This document shows, piece by piece, positions 37,442 through 49,848 of a stretch of DNA of 64,000 nucleotides; within the stretch, counting starts at the first letter, position 1; every line of letters begins with the position of its first letter. Origin of the DNA: Aphelenchoides besseyi (lineage: Eukaryota > Nematoda > Chromadorea > Rhabditida > Aphelenchoididae); contig JAMPIQ010000002.1 in NCBI GenBank assembly GCA_024699855.1, positions 2,108,001-2,172,000 on the forward strand. The letters run 5' to 3'. The notes under the pieces are model-generated. The model was not told the origin of the DNA. It ran no database searches and saw only the letters and a program-made list of their open reading frames with translations. The translations under genes and the position numbers were made by a program.

Positions 37442-38070
37442 CTAAAGTTCGGTGTGCTTTTTCGAACCAGCGCCGGGGATCGTGTTGCCTTCGAGTGTGA
37501 TGTCCAAGCAATTCGGTTGTTTGAGTATGTAGTCACGACCTTCCCAAGCGCGAGAACCGTCTTTGAACAGAAACAGAATCCGATCGTCTTCAACAACGTA
37601 CGACTGAAATAGCAAGTTCAACGACCATATGCTTCTATTCTCTGACCTGAACATCGATGTGGTTGTTGAACAAACTCGATTGCCAGAGCTGCGACATTCG
37701 ATCTGTAAACGATCGAGTTGCTTTCCCGTTGGTTCCTTCAGTCACGGTGATAAACATCATTATCGCCTGACTCTTTTTGGACAAACGAAGAAGATCATCG
37801 GGATTGTTGGACTAAAAATCGATTGAATCTCTTCCTTGAAACTAAACTCGCTTCTTTTTTCAACTCCTCGATGTTGATGTCTTTCCGCGGTTTTTCATAA
37901 TCTGGTTTCTCATCGTCGGGAATCACGTCCTCGTCGTTCTCTTCCCATTCTTCGTACAAACGTTCCAAGTCGGCGTCCGTGTAATCGCGTAGATCTTTTT
38001 TCTTTTGTGCTTCTGCTCGAAGAACAAAAACGACCAACAGAACGGTCACCAACGCGGCTGTTCGTCTCAT
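37442..38070 (-). CDS. MESD/Boca ER chaperone for LDL-receptor-family proteins
   Basis: Three exons on the minus strand: 38070-37843, 37811-37647, 37603-37442; 184 aa. Signal peptide (ALVTVLLVVFVLRAEA), then KKKDLRDYTDADLERLYEEWEE, an acidic segment, NPDDLLRLSKKSQAIMMFITV (MESD core), SLFNNHIDVQ, and CLDITLEGNTIPG. It ends KHTEL, a KDEL-like ER retrieval signal in the place of the REDL end of vertebrate MESD. MESD folds the beta-propeller/EGF modules of LRP receptors, so it is needed for Wnt co-receptor and yolk receptor traffic. The ATG lies 3 nt after a TTTCTGCAG acceptor and 179 nt after the RanGAP stop, as in a downstream operon gene. Intron 1 would be 31 nt. Confidence 0.92.
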
Positions 38071-38248
38071 CCTGCAGAAACATAAAACTCACGATACACA
38101 TTCCCTTACATGACAATAAATCTTCCGGAAGAGACCGTTGCACTCGCACCCAATTCCTCGGGATATGGAACATTTATTCACTGTCAATACATTATAACAA
38201 CAATGCAACAAAAATTGAAATATTAGGAAACAGATATCTATCGGTCAC

Positions 38249-39597
38249 TTAGTTGTACTCATCGTTCTCAAGATCCGAGGCCTCCAAGGATCCCTGATCG
38301 TCTCTGAAGCACGAAGACACCAATTGAATATCAAGAACGGTAAACTTACTCTTCTTCGCCAAGAACAATGTAACTCAAAGCACCGTTTTCTTCGATACAT
38401 TCGAAAATATCGTTGTATCCCGAACCGTAGCAATTCAATCCAAGACTCAGTTTCTTCAAGTTCGGAAAGTTCTTGCAAATCTCAATGATCCGCAGTCCAA
38501 GTTCGGGTGTCAGCTCGTTTCCAGTCAAATTGATTTCCTGAACATGCACGGCCATCAATTGGCTTCCAACTTTCATTTACCTCAATTGTACCACTATGAT
38601 TATCAGAAATTGCCTCAACAATGTCCACGGTTCCTCCACGACAAAGACAATCGCCAAAGTCGACGACTTTCAAACAATTTTCGATTTTCCGAATCGCTTT
38701 TGCCATTGCGATTGCTCCCCTTTTTGTGAAGGTGTTGTCGTTGAGATTCAAATGCTCCAACACGTAACATTCGCCAATTCCGTCTGCCAAGTCGACGATC
38801 CCGGCCGACCGGAATCCGTTTTGTGGCAACTCGATGTGCTTCAGAGTCTTGAGTTTCTGGAAAATAAAAGTCAAAAAAGAAGTTCAAAGAACAATCAGAC
38901 CTTAAAAGCCGCAGACATCGCCTTAGCTCCCGCATCTTCCAAGCGATTTCGACCCGCACAAAACTCCTTCAGCATGAACGCTTCGCCGTTGTCCTGCGCA
39001 TTCTGTTGGCACAACATCAACCGGTTGGCGACGGTCTGAAATCGATTTGAACGAGAATAATCGGCGGTGAACTCACGATCCCGGCAAATCCCAATCCACA
39101 GTTAATGAAACGAAGAGTCTGCAACGAGTAGCACGGCGGACTCGACAGGAACTCTTCCACTCCAGGAATAGCCGATGGGCCCAAAGCGTTGTCACTCAGA
39201 TCCAATTCGAGAAGATTGTTTTTGCCGGCAATAATCGCATCCGACAACGTTCTCTGAAATCGCGATCTAAAAACAATTGAAAGCAAAAAGGAAACAAACC
39301 AAAACGATCGGAATCTCCGTTTTCAATCGACCCGTGAACATGTCGCTGAAAACGGCCCGTTTCAACGACGAGATCTTCGACAACGACTCGGCAATCACTT
39401 CAGCCGCCCCAACACCCAACGTGTTCCCGCGCATATCCAAGACATCCAAACGAGCAACATAGTCGATCAGGTTCGCGATTATTCGGCCTGAAATCCACGA
39501 ATAAAAACCGAAATCGATCTTCAATTTTACCGTCTTGGGCTTCGTTCAACTTCATTCCGAGTTTTGAGATCGAAAGCGTCGGTTCCGTGCTATCCAT
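38249..39597 (-). CDS. ran-2: Ran GTPase-activating protein (RanGAP)
   Basis: Seven exons on the minus strand: 39597-39531, 39487-39300, 39253-39077, 39035-38901, 38856-38581, 38537-38350, 38303-38249; 361 aa. It consists of leucine-rich repeats of the RNH/RanGAP type: RLDVLDMRGNTLG, LELDLSDNALGP, LQTLRFINCGLG, LKHIELPQNGFRSAG, LEHLNLNDNTFTKRGA, EINLTGNELTPELG, followed by a short acidic tail (GEEEDDQGSLEASDLENDE). RNRLEDAGA corresponds to the conserved RNRLE of RanGAP, which precedes the catalytic arginine environment. RanGAP stimulates GTP hydrolysis by Ran on the cytoplasmic side of the nuclear envelope. The protein stops after the acidic tail and lacks the SUMOylated C-terminal domain of vertebrates. 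The symbol is by inferred orthology to C. elegans. Confidence 0.9.
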
Positions 39598-42500
39598 CGT
39601 GAATTCGACAAAAACAAGAAACCCAAAAAGCGAAAAGTTTCGTTAACGAGCGAAATGAACGCCGAAACGGAACCGCAAACTCACGAACTGCGTTCGCTAC
39701 GAGACCATTTCCAGTGAGACGAAACGAAGAGGTTGACTGGGAGTAATGTTGGAGTTCTTCGGAAGAAGTTCGGCGGCATGAGAACTCAATTTGTAGCTTC
39801 GAACGTGCAATGGAACTGCTCGTGAACCATCTGACGTCAACAGGAAAAAACTTCGTACCGATCGAAAGTAGGCGGTTGGAACAACTTCGAGGATTGACGT
39901 TAACAAGTGGGTGGTCGTTGGAAGTTCGAAAATGCACGGTAATCGACGTCTTCGCCCGATTGTCGTCATTCGATCGCGATCCGCAACGTCCATTCGGGAT
40001 CAGAAAGGGCGTGTGATGTCGACGGTTGTTTTCTCTCGTTATCGAACGGACGATTTAAAGGCAGCGGATTGAATCATCGGACGTTTGCGAGTTTTCTCCG
40101 AATCGGAACTTTGTTGTTATTCTACGACCGTTTTCTCACCAAAAACATTTCCGGTGAACGTTGAAGTTCGTCGACCGAATTTGCGTACGCTCAACGAGAT
40201 TCGTAATTCGACCAACTTTTTTCGTACTTTTTACTTTCCAATTGATACGATTGTTGTGTCCGTGAATGTGGAATGCAACTTTTACAAAAATTGTCATTTT
40301 CGTTCGCCTCGAAGAATCCAAAAGGGAATCTCGCGGTCATTCTCGGACAGTGGCCAGTGCAGTGGCTCGTGAAATTTTTTGTTGTCTTCGTCTGCAACGA
40401 CTCGAAATGCCCAATTTGGCGGCCAGCTCATCCATCTCCCCACTCAACCTTGTTAGCGGCGTCTAAAACGGATTTTCGTAAAGTCGTCACGCACTTCGAA
40501 CGGCACCTCATCGACGGTTATTGTCGATTACCGTAACGGGTTTTGTTCCTCTGCTTTCACTTCCGAGGCTTTCGAGCTCGAGGTTCGTCGCGAAGTCGAC
40601 TTCTCGGAGACTCTCGATGACGAGCATTTCGGGTTCACGCTCCGACGGTCATCGAGAAGATCAAAAGTTTGAGAACGAATTGAGAAGATGACGACAATTA
40701 GCAGACGGTTGATGTTGAAATTTGTCGTCATCGTTCGCGTGTCGTTCGGTTTTTTCGAAATTTTTAATAAAATTCGCTTTGTCCTTTTGGGTCCGAAAAT
40801 AAAACTTGGCCACCGAGTTTGTTACCATCTCGTATATTCTCCCTCGAGCAATTTCACGGAATCTGCTCTCGGATTTTACGGTTTTCATTTGCGCAGTCCA
40901 ACGACCGAAATAACCATCCGGTTGGTCATTTTCGTATCACTCGGTGGCTCGTTGATTTTCGCTACGGTAATGAGCACAATAAAAAGAAGTGGATTGGCGT
41001 CATGATTCTCGATCTAATTAGCTTTTCCCAATGACATTGAGAGCCTAACGACTGAAATCAACGGCCCACGCTTCGATCTTATTGGAATGCGACAGTTGGC
41101 ACGGTGGATTAGTCATCTGAGTTCCATTGTTAACCCCCGTAGTTTCTCAGCGTAATCTGAAGGAAAACCGTTGGCGGTTCTCACATTCATTTCGCTATCA
41201 ATCCAACGAACCGAAAACTTGTGTTTAAGTGCAAATTCTTGTTGCTGATGTTTATGACGTTGAGGTTGTCATTTCCAACTGTTGGAATGAATTGCAATCA
41301 ACCAACGAGCGAAAATCAAAGTCCAGAAGCTGTGGGCACATTTCAGTGACATTCCTATCAATTCTTCGGATGTTGGTGGTTGCGTGAAATCGAAAATGAG
41401 CAAAAAAAAGTGCGCGAGCCATTAGTTGAAGCATTTGGGTTGTAAACATCGGTTAATGGGATGTTCATTCTTAGCATCCGCAGCATCGGAGAGCTACATC
41501 GGGACTTGAAAGCTGCAGATTCCAATCGAATTCTGACCTTTCAAACGCAGAACCACACGACTATTCATTTGCAATTCGAACTTCTTAAGATGATGTGAAT
41601 CCTTTGCATATTCCAAACGAAACGACAGAATTTTTAATTAACAAACAAAAATGTCAATTGCAACCGTTTGGTCGATCGTTTCTTCTGCTCATTTGTTTTT
41701 GTTTATTACTCGACTGTGACGCAGTTAGCAGCTCCAAAAAAGATTACCGTATCAGCATCCGGTTCCTATCACTGATGTTTACGCTTTTCGAAAAGCTGCG
41801 TGGTCGGTTGGACAGCGAAATCGGAGATGACCGTAGGAATAATTCACAGATCGGGGAACCTGATTGGTGGTGTCGATTTCAACAACCGATGATGTGGACG
41901 GCGGACAGAAAACACAAACGTTTTTTGTTTGACCAACTCAAAGTGCGTGATATTCCTGGTTCTGCGCACAATTAGACACAACCGGGATCTTTGCCAAAAC
42001 TCCCACTCGTCGTGTCGTCATTTCACTCAAAATCAAAAATCATATTCTCCGATGTTGCCCGTTTCGTATGCGGAAGTTCAAAGGTTTCCGATACGTAAGA
42101 CTACGCGACATGACCCGGGGATTAGTCGGGGGACTTGGACAAGCGATCGTAGTGTGTTGTACTTTGCGAAATACGACCGTTGAGTTGACCACCCACATCC
42201 GATGAACTTGAACGCTGACGACAAGGATGAGCACGTTGCTGTTTTTAGTCAACCGGAACTCACGCAAAATAATTGGACTTTTGGTTTGTCGTGAATTTTC
42301 GAACAACCACGAGCTTCCTGCTCATGAAAACATTGCGATTTACTGATTCAATTTCCACGTGATTATCGTTGAGAGATTTCTGGAAACGCAAAACTTTGGA
42401 TTCCATTTGACAAATTCGTAGTTTCCAAATCGAGAGCCACCAATAAACACTAAGCCTTTCTGATCGACTAAACAAAACGGTGCTTCCAAAACATTGTACG

Positions 42501-43196
42501 TAGATTCCCGTAAGAAATAGTCGACGACCATTGGCCCAGAATTAGGCCGACAAGCTACGTTGTTACGTGTGCACCAGAAATTGCCATCGACGCGATTGCG
42601 AGGGTGAGGATTAGCGATCCGCACATCCACTTTTCCATACCTTCACGTTACTTCCAACCGTAGTTTACTTGATTTCTAGTTCCTGGTTAACATTGAAACT
42701 TTAATGAGCTACATTTCTGTTTTTATCTTCAACACCTGCTCACAATTAACTCACTATCGTTTTCTTCTCCTTACACCACCTAGTGAGTTCCGACTAAAGG
42801 TACAAACAAGGTTCGCCGACTTTGTGGTCGTGATGATTTTCACTGTCTTTTGTCTCACCGATTTCGTATGAATTTCCGTATCGGTTTTGTGGCTCGGATT
42901 TCCCATCTGGAGCGTGCAAATTGCCGTCGAAACCTCACGCATTCCGTCCGAACGCTTCGGGGCTTCATCGTAGACCGCAAAAGTGGGCGGAGCTTCGTGA
43001 GGATTCTCGGCACTTTGTTCGAGGCTTTTTATTCAGCAACTCGCTCGTCCTTTAGCGTTTCATTTCGATTCCGTTGGCGGAAATTCGAGCGGCTCTAAAC
43101 CGACTCGTTTGATTTGTCGATTCGCTTGTTCTCATTTCGGAGTTCACGGTCTTCAGTTTTCGTATCGTTGCGTCGAAAACCGATCTTTCGTTCAGA
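39598..43196. other. 3.6-kb divergent intergenic
   Basis: Between RanGAP (-) and the FLP-34-like gene (+). CG-rich at both ends (39.6-40.7 and 42.8-43.2 kb), AT-rich between. A minus-strand 96-codon open frame at 42340-42630 was considered and not accepted. No other structure seen. Confidence 0.4.
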
Positions 43197-44660
43197 ATGC
43201 ACTCGTCCTACGGTATTCAAATTGTTTGCGTGATCTTGGCGACGGGACTCCTCGTCTCCGATGCACTTCCGGCCCTGTACATTCAAGAGTAAGTTTACTT
43301 GTTGATGAGAAGCTCGGGGCTTTCCAACTGATCTTCGACTGTTCGCTGTGGGTTTTTTGACTGTTGAAAGCGAGAGCTTTAGTCGCCAGCGCTTTCCAAC
43401 CGCGAACTGCTCGATGACCACCAGAATCAATGAACCGAAACGAAATTTCGATTCAAATTGCGGGTGGTGGTTGTTGCTTTTTGGTGGAAGGAATTTCAAA
43501 AGTTCGCACTTCGCTCGCTGCGGAACGTTCATCGAATTTTGGTCATTCGATAGTAACGAGTTTACTCGCATACTATTGACGCATCGAATAGTCAACAACA
43601 CATATTGAATTTGCGAAAAACGGTGGGAAATCAAAAATGAAAGTGCGGAGGGACTAGTGAGTGATCGTACTCGAAGGTCGAGTTTGTACTTGTGAACCAA
43701 AAGTCTAAGTTAAAGTCCCCCGAGTGTTTAATTAGTTCGCAGCTTTTGCACAACAAATCGTCTTGTTTACTGGAAGATTGAGCACGAAAACAAAACTATT
43801 TCCGCGTTAATTGCGTAATCTGCACTCGAAACGACCCCGCAGTTCAAGACCCTTAGGGCAGAAGACCGTCAGTTTTCATTAAACGTTCGATTCGTTTATC
43901 TGTCGTGAAGTTTTACGACCAATGACGTGGAATCCGAAATGTTCCGGATTGACAAATCTCGACGCTTAATTGAAACCGACAAACAGACTGAGGGCGTCAA
44001 ATGAACAGTTTCAAACCAGCGACTAAAAGTTCCTGTTTAGTGGCTCATTAGCAAAGAAGTCGGAGAACCTACGCGATTTCATGTCCGCAATGCGCAATTC
44101 CGGACGACTACGTTACGGCAAGCGATCGTTGAGCGACTACGATACCGAAGATGCGCCATTGTATCCCGTCCGGTAAGCTAGAAGTTTCAAAGCCGATGGT
44201 GTGAAAATGGGGGGATGAAGAACAAACGATTGAGCTTATTCGTAGGCGCGTGAGAGACTAATTAATTGGTTTCCATTTCAGCATGATGCTGGCCAAACGT
44301 ATGACGCAAAATCTTCCCGAGCTCATTGATTCCTTGAATGGTGCTGAACGACTCAGGTAATTTTTGGGCGAATTCCCTACGGTTTCCACGAAAATAAGCG
44401 AAGGACAGAGAGCTCGAACTCCAAAAACGGCGTGGGGATTCCAAATTCAGAAACACTCGAACTATTTTCGGACAACTGGAACGTGTTTTTGTGCGTGAAA
44501 GTCCATTGCAAAACAACACTCGAGCTGCTCGTTTACATTTGAGAGTTTCAATTTGCAACTTTGGGATAATTGGAAAGAGTGCAAAGTGGTTTTCTGGACA
44601 CAAACACCATCGAACATAACACGATTAGTACGCGCGTGTACTTTTAGATTTGGCAAATAG
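43197..44660 (+). CDS. flp-34: FLP-34/NPF-like neuropeptide precursor
   Basis: Four exons: 43197-43288, 44041-44172, 44282-44356, 44648-44660; 103 aa. Exon 1 is a signal peptide (IQIVCVILATGLLVSDA). Exon 2 encodes KK, then a peptide ending NSGRLRYGKR, which gives an RLRY-amide. Exon 3 gives LAKR followed by MTQNLPELIDSLNGAERLR. The terminal 13-nt exon completes FGK and the stop, giving an ERLRF-amide. C. elegans FLP-34 has the same pair, one peptide ending NAGRLRYamide and one NAERLRFamide, related to neuropeptide F/Y. The order is swapped here (RY first, RF last). Introns of 752, 109 and 291 nt are long for this genome. The match to FLP-34 is from memory of the family and is strong by pattern, so the orthology is inferred. 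Confidence 0.88.
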
Positions 44661-45572
44661 TCAAATGATGACACTTCGTGAACCTTTCAAAAGCCATTAG
44701 TCGGCCAACGACCTCGTCACCTACAAACATTCCATTAATCTCTACAAATTCAACTGATTGATCTGCAAACTTTGTTCAACTGAGATCCCTTTAGCTCCGC
44801 AGTTTCTTATTTCTCTTAGCAGTCAAACCGAACGTTTCGAAATGCGGGAGTCTGATTCAATTGATTTTGCTCGTTATTCTCGCGCAATTGGAATAAACTT
44901 TGATATTTCGATTTGATTTCAATAGCAAGCATTCTTTCGACGAGGCAAGAAAGATGTGAAAAGGGTGTTTAAACAAAACAAGACAGTAGACGGCATTCAT
45001 CTAACTATGCACAACGATGCTCACATTCCTGAGTGTTTGATGGCACTTTAGCTTTTAAGAAGTGAGTCTGTTGCAATCGACAATTCATTACCATATACTG
45101 TGCTTCAAAAAAGATGACAACAGGAAAGATAGCAATCTATTTCGAACTCACGAATACCAACTTCACAATCATTTGCTGATAGCGATTCTCGGATCGTTGA
45201 GTTCTTTCGTTTCTGCTTGACTGAGAGCACATGTAGTTTCGATGACGTTTACGTTCACAATCGGACACTATAAATTTTGTGATTCGTGAGTTCGCTACGA
45301 ACTATATCAACAAGGGTATTTGGCTATAGGATCACAATTATGAGCACAAGTTTTGTGCGTCACAAGTTGAGATTGTTGCCGAAAGTTTTTAACGAACGAA
45401 GATTGTGCATCTTTTACGACCACACCTCCGATTTTATGATGAGATTATAAGAAGAACAAAAAAGAAACGTTCAACTCATGTGTTCTTCTTCTTCTTTTGA
45501 ACAGGGTTTGTTGATCATCGTCACTTTCCCTTATAAAGAATTGCGAAGTGATTAGTTGAACACAAAATCACG
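44661..45572. other. Intergenic upstream of lipase
   Basis: No coding structure. An inverted-repeat-like AAGAAG/TTCTTCTTC stretch near 45450-45500 precedes a TATAAAG about 40 nt before the lipase ATG, a possible core promoter. Confidence 0.4.
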
Positions 45573-46726
45573 ATGATTAGTCAACTACTCTGCTTCTTTG
45601 TTGTCCAGTTGTTAGCGATTGCGGCAGCTCAACCGTATGATGAAAAGATGGCTCGATTCATATTGCCGTTGGCTTCGGCTGCTTATTCTCAACGACCCGA
45701 AATTTGTGTCAGAAAACTTTATCTCGACGCTAAGGTTTATACTCACGAGTTTCTAGCTGATCACTTTGTTTTCAGTTGATCAAACGCTTCGATGTTCTTT
45801 GCGACGAATCAGCTGATGATACTTGCAGTGGCTATTTGGCACTTTTAAATGGCGACAAAGCGATTGTCGTTGCGTTTCGGTAAGAAAACAAGAATGAAAG
45901 AACTTAACTTCGATTGTAGAGGAACAACCACAGACATGCAACTGAAATTGGAAGGTGATGACACGCTTCTGATTGACGATTTCTACGGAATGGGCAAAGT
46001 TCATCGGTTGGTATTTGAATACAAAACACGATTTCATAAGAAGTTCAGATATTTCTATCGAGCGTTTATAACACTGTGGAATGACGGTGGAATGAAAAAC
46101 GAGTTTGAGTCGTTGACTAAACAATATCCCGACTATTCGATCATTGTCACCGGCCACTCGTTAGGTTGACTATAGTTTTAGGACACTTAAAACAAGGTCA
46201 ATGTTTAGGTGCTGCAATTTCATCGTTGGCATCAGCAGCAATTCTAAAGGAACGAAAGTTTACTAATCCGAAAGTCTATCATTACAATTACGGGTAGGTT
46301 CGTTGTGTTAAATCTCAATACCGAGTTTACAGTCAACCACGAGTTGGAGATGCAGATTTTGCGGTTGCACACACTCAACTGGTGAGTTCGAAATAATCCA
46401 TCGACTGATCAGTTTGTTTGCAGATTCCCGATTTCTACAGAGTGACCCATGGTCGCGATGGGGTAACCGTTGTGCCAGATACGTCTCTCGGATTTGTTCA
46501 TCATGCCGGAGAAGTGAGTTCTTTTCGATATCAATCTTGCAAGTTACTCATTTAGGTTTGGTACAACAATACAATGGAACCCGGAGCTCCGTACGTTTAT
46601 TGTTTGACTGACAATCAAGCAGAATGCTCGGGAGTAAAACGTGATCAATGGGGCGATCATCGTTACTATTTCGGAATAAAAGTTCCGGTTTATGGAAGAC
46701 ACGGATGTAGCAGTCGTATCTTCTGA
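45573..46726 (+). CDS. Secreted lipase, class 3 (Lipase_3)
   Basis: Seven exons: 45573-45734, 45776-45879, 45920-46164, 46209-46293, 46333-46381, 46424-46513, 46556-46726; 301 aa. Signal peptide (LLCFFVVQLLAIAAA). Class-3 features: FILPLASAAYSQRPEIC, AIVVAFRGTTTD, the nucleophile elbow VTGHSLGGA, NYGQPRVGDADFA, DFYRVTHGRDGVTVVP (catalytic Asp region) and WGDHRYYFG (catalytic His). All three triad members can be placed. C. elegans has many such secreted fungal-type triacylglycerol lipases expressed in the gut. The codon for the first elbow glycine is split by a 44-nt intron. Confidence 0.92.
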
Positions 46727-48505
46727 ATGATTTCACGTGTATTATAGTTAGTCGGGTTTAAAATAAACAACACTTGTAGCTTTTAGGCATTTTAAAAGCA
46801 AATGAGATCTCTTCAGCAAAATGACCGGTGATAGGCTTTGTTCGCTTGAAATTAGGACGTTGATTGAATTCAACAAAACTGTTTGAATCCTGAGGTCAAC
46901 AAATCGACTTTCCATCTCTACAGCAAGAAAAACGAGTTTTAAAATTGTCTCAACCTCTTTGTAATCAGCCAAGAATGCGTCCACTGGTTGACCGTTCAGT
47001 TGCGGTTACTTGAACATCGTTCTGAACAAACTGAAAGGTCGCAAAACTGCCGTTCACACAAGAGCTCTTTCACTAACCTCTTTTTTAGTGCAAAACAACT
47101 GCGATCTCTTTGCAGCTTTTAAATTCGTTTCTTCATCAAATTGAGCCAATCGATCGAATGGCCAACGAAATAAAATCGTTTGCTGTTTATTGGACTCCGA
47201 ACGAACACACAATCTCTCTGATTATCTTCTTGGTTGAGATAACTTGGCCGTCAATCCAATTGGTCGACCTTCAAGTTTGAATCACAAAGATGTCCATGAT
47301 CTTCGTTTCATTGCGACAAGCTTTAGCGTGTTATCTACAGTCAGATGATAAATTCAAGTTAATAGAAAGAACAGATGTTTGTACTAACAATCCGGGAACT
47401 GACTGTATGTTGGGCAAACAACTGCATTTTGGTGGTCGTGTTCATTAAAATCCCGAGTTCTTTCATTTACTCCAGTAGATTCCTAAAAGTTGTGAGAGTT
47501 TGAGGTTCAATTTTACAGAGAAATGCGCAGATCGAGTTCTCAATTTATTAGCAGATTCCGATTCAGCAAAAGTCGAAGTCGTCTATGATTGATTGGTGTG
47601 TGGTTTAGTTCAGTAAGTAACTAGGAACGGCAATATACGACGAGTATGTTGAACGATGGGAAGCTGCTGAAATTATCGTTTAAGGAATTTGACGTCCAAA
47701 CGTGGGAACTTGAAAGAAAGTTTGTTGGTTGTTATCGTCATATCTAGTCGTTGGTTATACAAACCCTTCACATTGAACAGTTCAAAGGTATTCAAACATT
47801 TCTGTAGAAGATTGAAAGCTGAAGCCAAAATGTTTGTTTCAACAAATCGACCAAAACAAATGTTTCCACAACCAAATTTGTGCAAATAAACGTTCGAAGT
47901 AAACAGCTGACCGTTCCATTTCGCCTGTTCTTATTGACTGATGCCCAGAAATCGACGAGGCATCCAAGTTGCATCCCAATTGTGTGACTCAAGTTCTCGG
48001 ATCGTTTTGTGGTGTTGTGTGGAACAAAAGTACTCAACTGGGTGTGGTGTTTCTCATGTTGTTCGACGCTATTCCCGAAATGTTTTCGCCGTTGCGGTCA
48101 ACGAAGAGAGAGCGAGAGGCCAAAGAACTGGAGAGCAGTCGGAAGGGGCGGTTGTTTTGGTGTTTTTCGAAAGTGACGAAAGCAACTGGGGGCTCCACCG
48201 TCTGGAAATGTGCATTGTACTTGGATTGCAGTGGTTTTTGATTCAAAAACAAAGTTGATCGTTTAGCTTTTGGCCGACAGTTCTCAAAGACCATCTTAAT
48301 GGATTATATCGCTCCATTCAACTGCAAAAACACTTTGAGTTTCAACGTCTGTCTACCGTGTTGTTTTCGTGTTCGCGCCGATTGACGTGTTCAATTGGTT
48401 GCTGAACATTAAAAATAAAAAACGTTACGCTTTTCAGTTTGCACCAAATCAACCGGTGCGTTAGTTTCTGATCCTCGACACTTTCGACGACTGAGCTTTA
48501 AAGTC
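46727..48505. other. Intergenic, 1.8 kb
   Basis: Between the lipase and PARP copy B, both on the plus strand. Open frames near 47.7-48.3 kb occur on both strands at the same place and show no motifs. Nothing else recognised. Confidence 0.4.
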
Positions 48506-49484
48506 ATGCATCTCGATCTCAACGCCAATCCGGACGATCCGATTCTTCAACTGTTCCAAGACATCGAAGCTACCGATTCACACGCCAGTGGAGTCTACAG
48601 ATCTCTCAAAGTGGCCGACGATGAGGATAAGGTAAGCACACGCAGTTTGTGATTACTTCTCGATACTTTTAGGCGATCATCCAAAGGTATTTGAATCAAA
48701 GTCACGGTCCAACACACATCAAATTTCGAGTTCAACTGCAAGAAGTTTACGCAATAAATCATAGTAGAGATCGACAGTTTCGTATCGACAAAGGAAATTG
48801 GTTTGTTGTTTTGAGATTGAATCTCCAACGGTTTGTTTTTCAGTCGTTTGTGTTTTCACGGAACAATCAAACCGAACGTCTACAAGATTTTGCGCGATGG
48901 GTTTCGTTGGAAAGTTAGCAAAGTGAGTGAAATGATATTTGTTGATACGAAGATTTGTTTTCAGGAGGAAGGCAACTTCGGTCAAGGAATCTACTTCAGT
49001 GACTGTGTGACTAAAGCTGCCAACTACACGAGCTCCGATCCACGACGATTCAGCAAAGGCGCTGATGTTGGATTTGTGGATCCACCCTACAATGAAACCA
49101 TGTATCTGTTTCTCAGCGAAGTTGCTTTGGGTGATGTTATTCACTTCAACTGTTTACCTGCGTACAAAAGCGATTTGCTTCGAGGTCATGAATCAGTTCA
49201 TGCAATTGGCAGACACACTTATCGACTGAAAGATTGGACGTAAATTGAGATGTCATTGCTAGATTGTTAGCCTCAAATATTTCAGTTTCCAGCATTTTCC
49301 GGGTTTGGATTTCACGACTTTGGTTCCACAGGGAACGTTGGAACCGGTCAACGAGTGCACGTTGGCTTACGACGAGTTTGTAATCTACAAAACTTGTCAG
49401 GCTCGACATCGCTATCTACTCAAGTGCGTGTGCATACCGCCGCCAGATTTGAACGACAGTGAGAAGGAAAACGATCATTCCTGA
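48506..49484 (+). CDS. PARP-type ADP-ribosyltransferase, catalytic domain only (copy B)
   Basis: Five exons: 48506-48631, 48673-48800, 48844-48922, 48965-49239, 49286-49484; 268 aa. Same layout as copy A: a short acidic N-terminus (DPILQLFQDIEATDSHASG), AIIQRYLNQSHGPTH, then LCFHGT (H), FGQGIYFSDCVTKAANYTSSDP (Y), MYLFLSEVALGDV and LAYDEFVIY (E). The catalytic triad is intact; tryptophan of the WHG motif is replaced by phenylalanine. No DNA-binding or WGR domain. The intron before the HGT exon and those around it lie at the same place and phase as in copy A, so the two are paralogues, not just shared-domain proteins. The C-terminal tail differs (CVCIPPPDLNDSEKEND). Confidence 0.9.
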
Positions 49485-49848
49485 ATCCCATCGTGCTATC
49501 TGTATATACCCAGTTGTTTTCTTGCTGCATAATTGCAATAAATCCACTTATTTTGCCTTAAATTTTTCGGATTCAATGAACAAACGTCGGGGTCATATGG
49601 ATGCTGAGCGGGAATAAGCGGAAATCGACGAGTTTGTTTGAACAGTCGAATGAAACTTCTGGAGCATTTATCCTCACGTTATTTCGATGCTCATTTGAAA
49701 CTACAGAGTTTGTCGATGATTATTTAAAAAAGCAGTCCCGATGTTTGAAGTCAGTTTTATTTGAAGCGACGCGAACGAATTGGAGTTCACCGACTTGCCC
49801 ATCAAAGTAACGGATCTACACTCTCAGTTTCTAATCAAAGAACTTTAG

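Noticed and set aside
42340..42630. 96-codon minus-strand frame with four cysteines and an adjacent signal-like start in another frame
   Set aside because: The signal-like start cannot be spliced to it in phase, and no upstream or downstream exon was found; length is within chance for this region.
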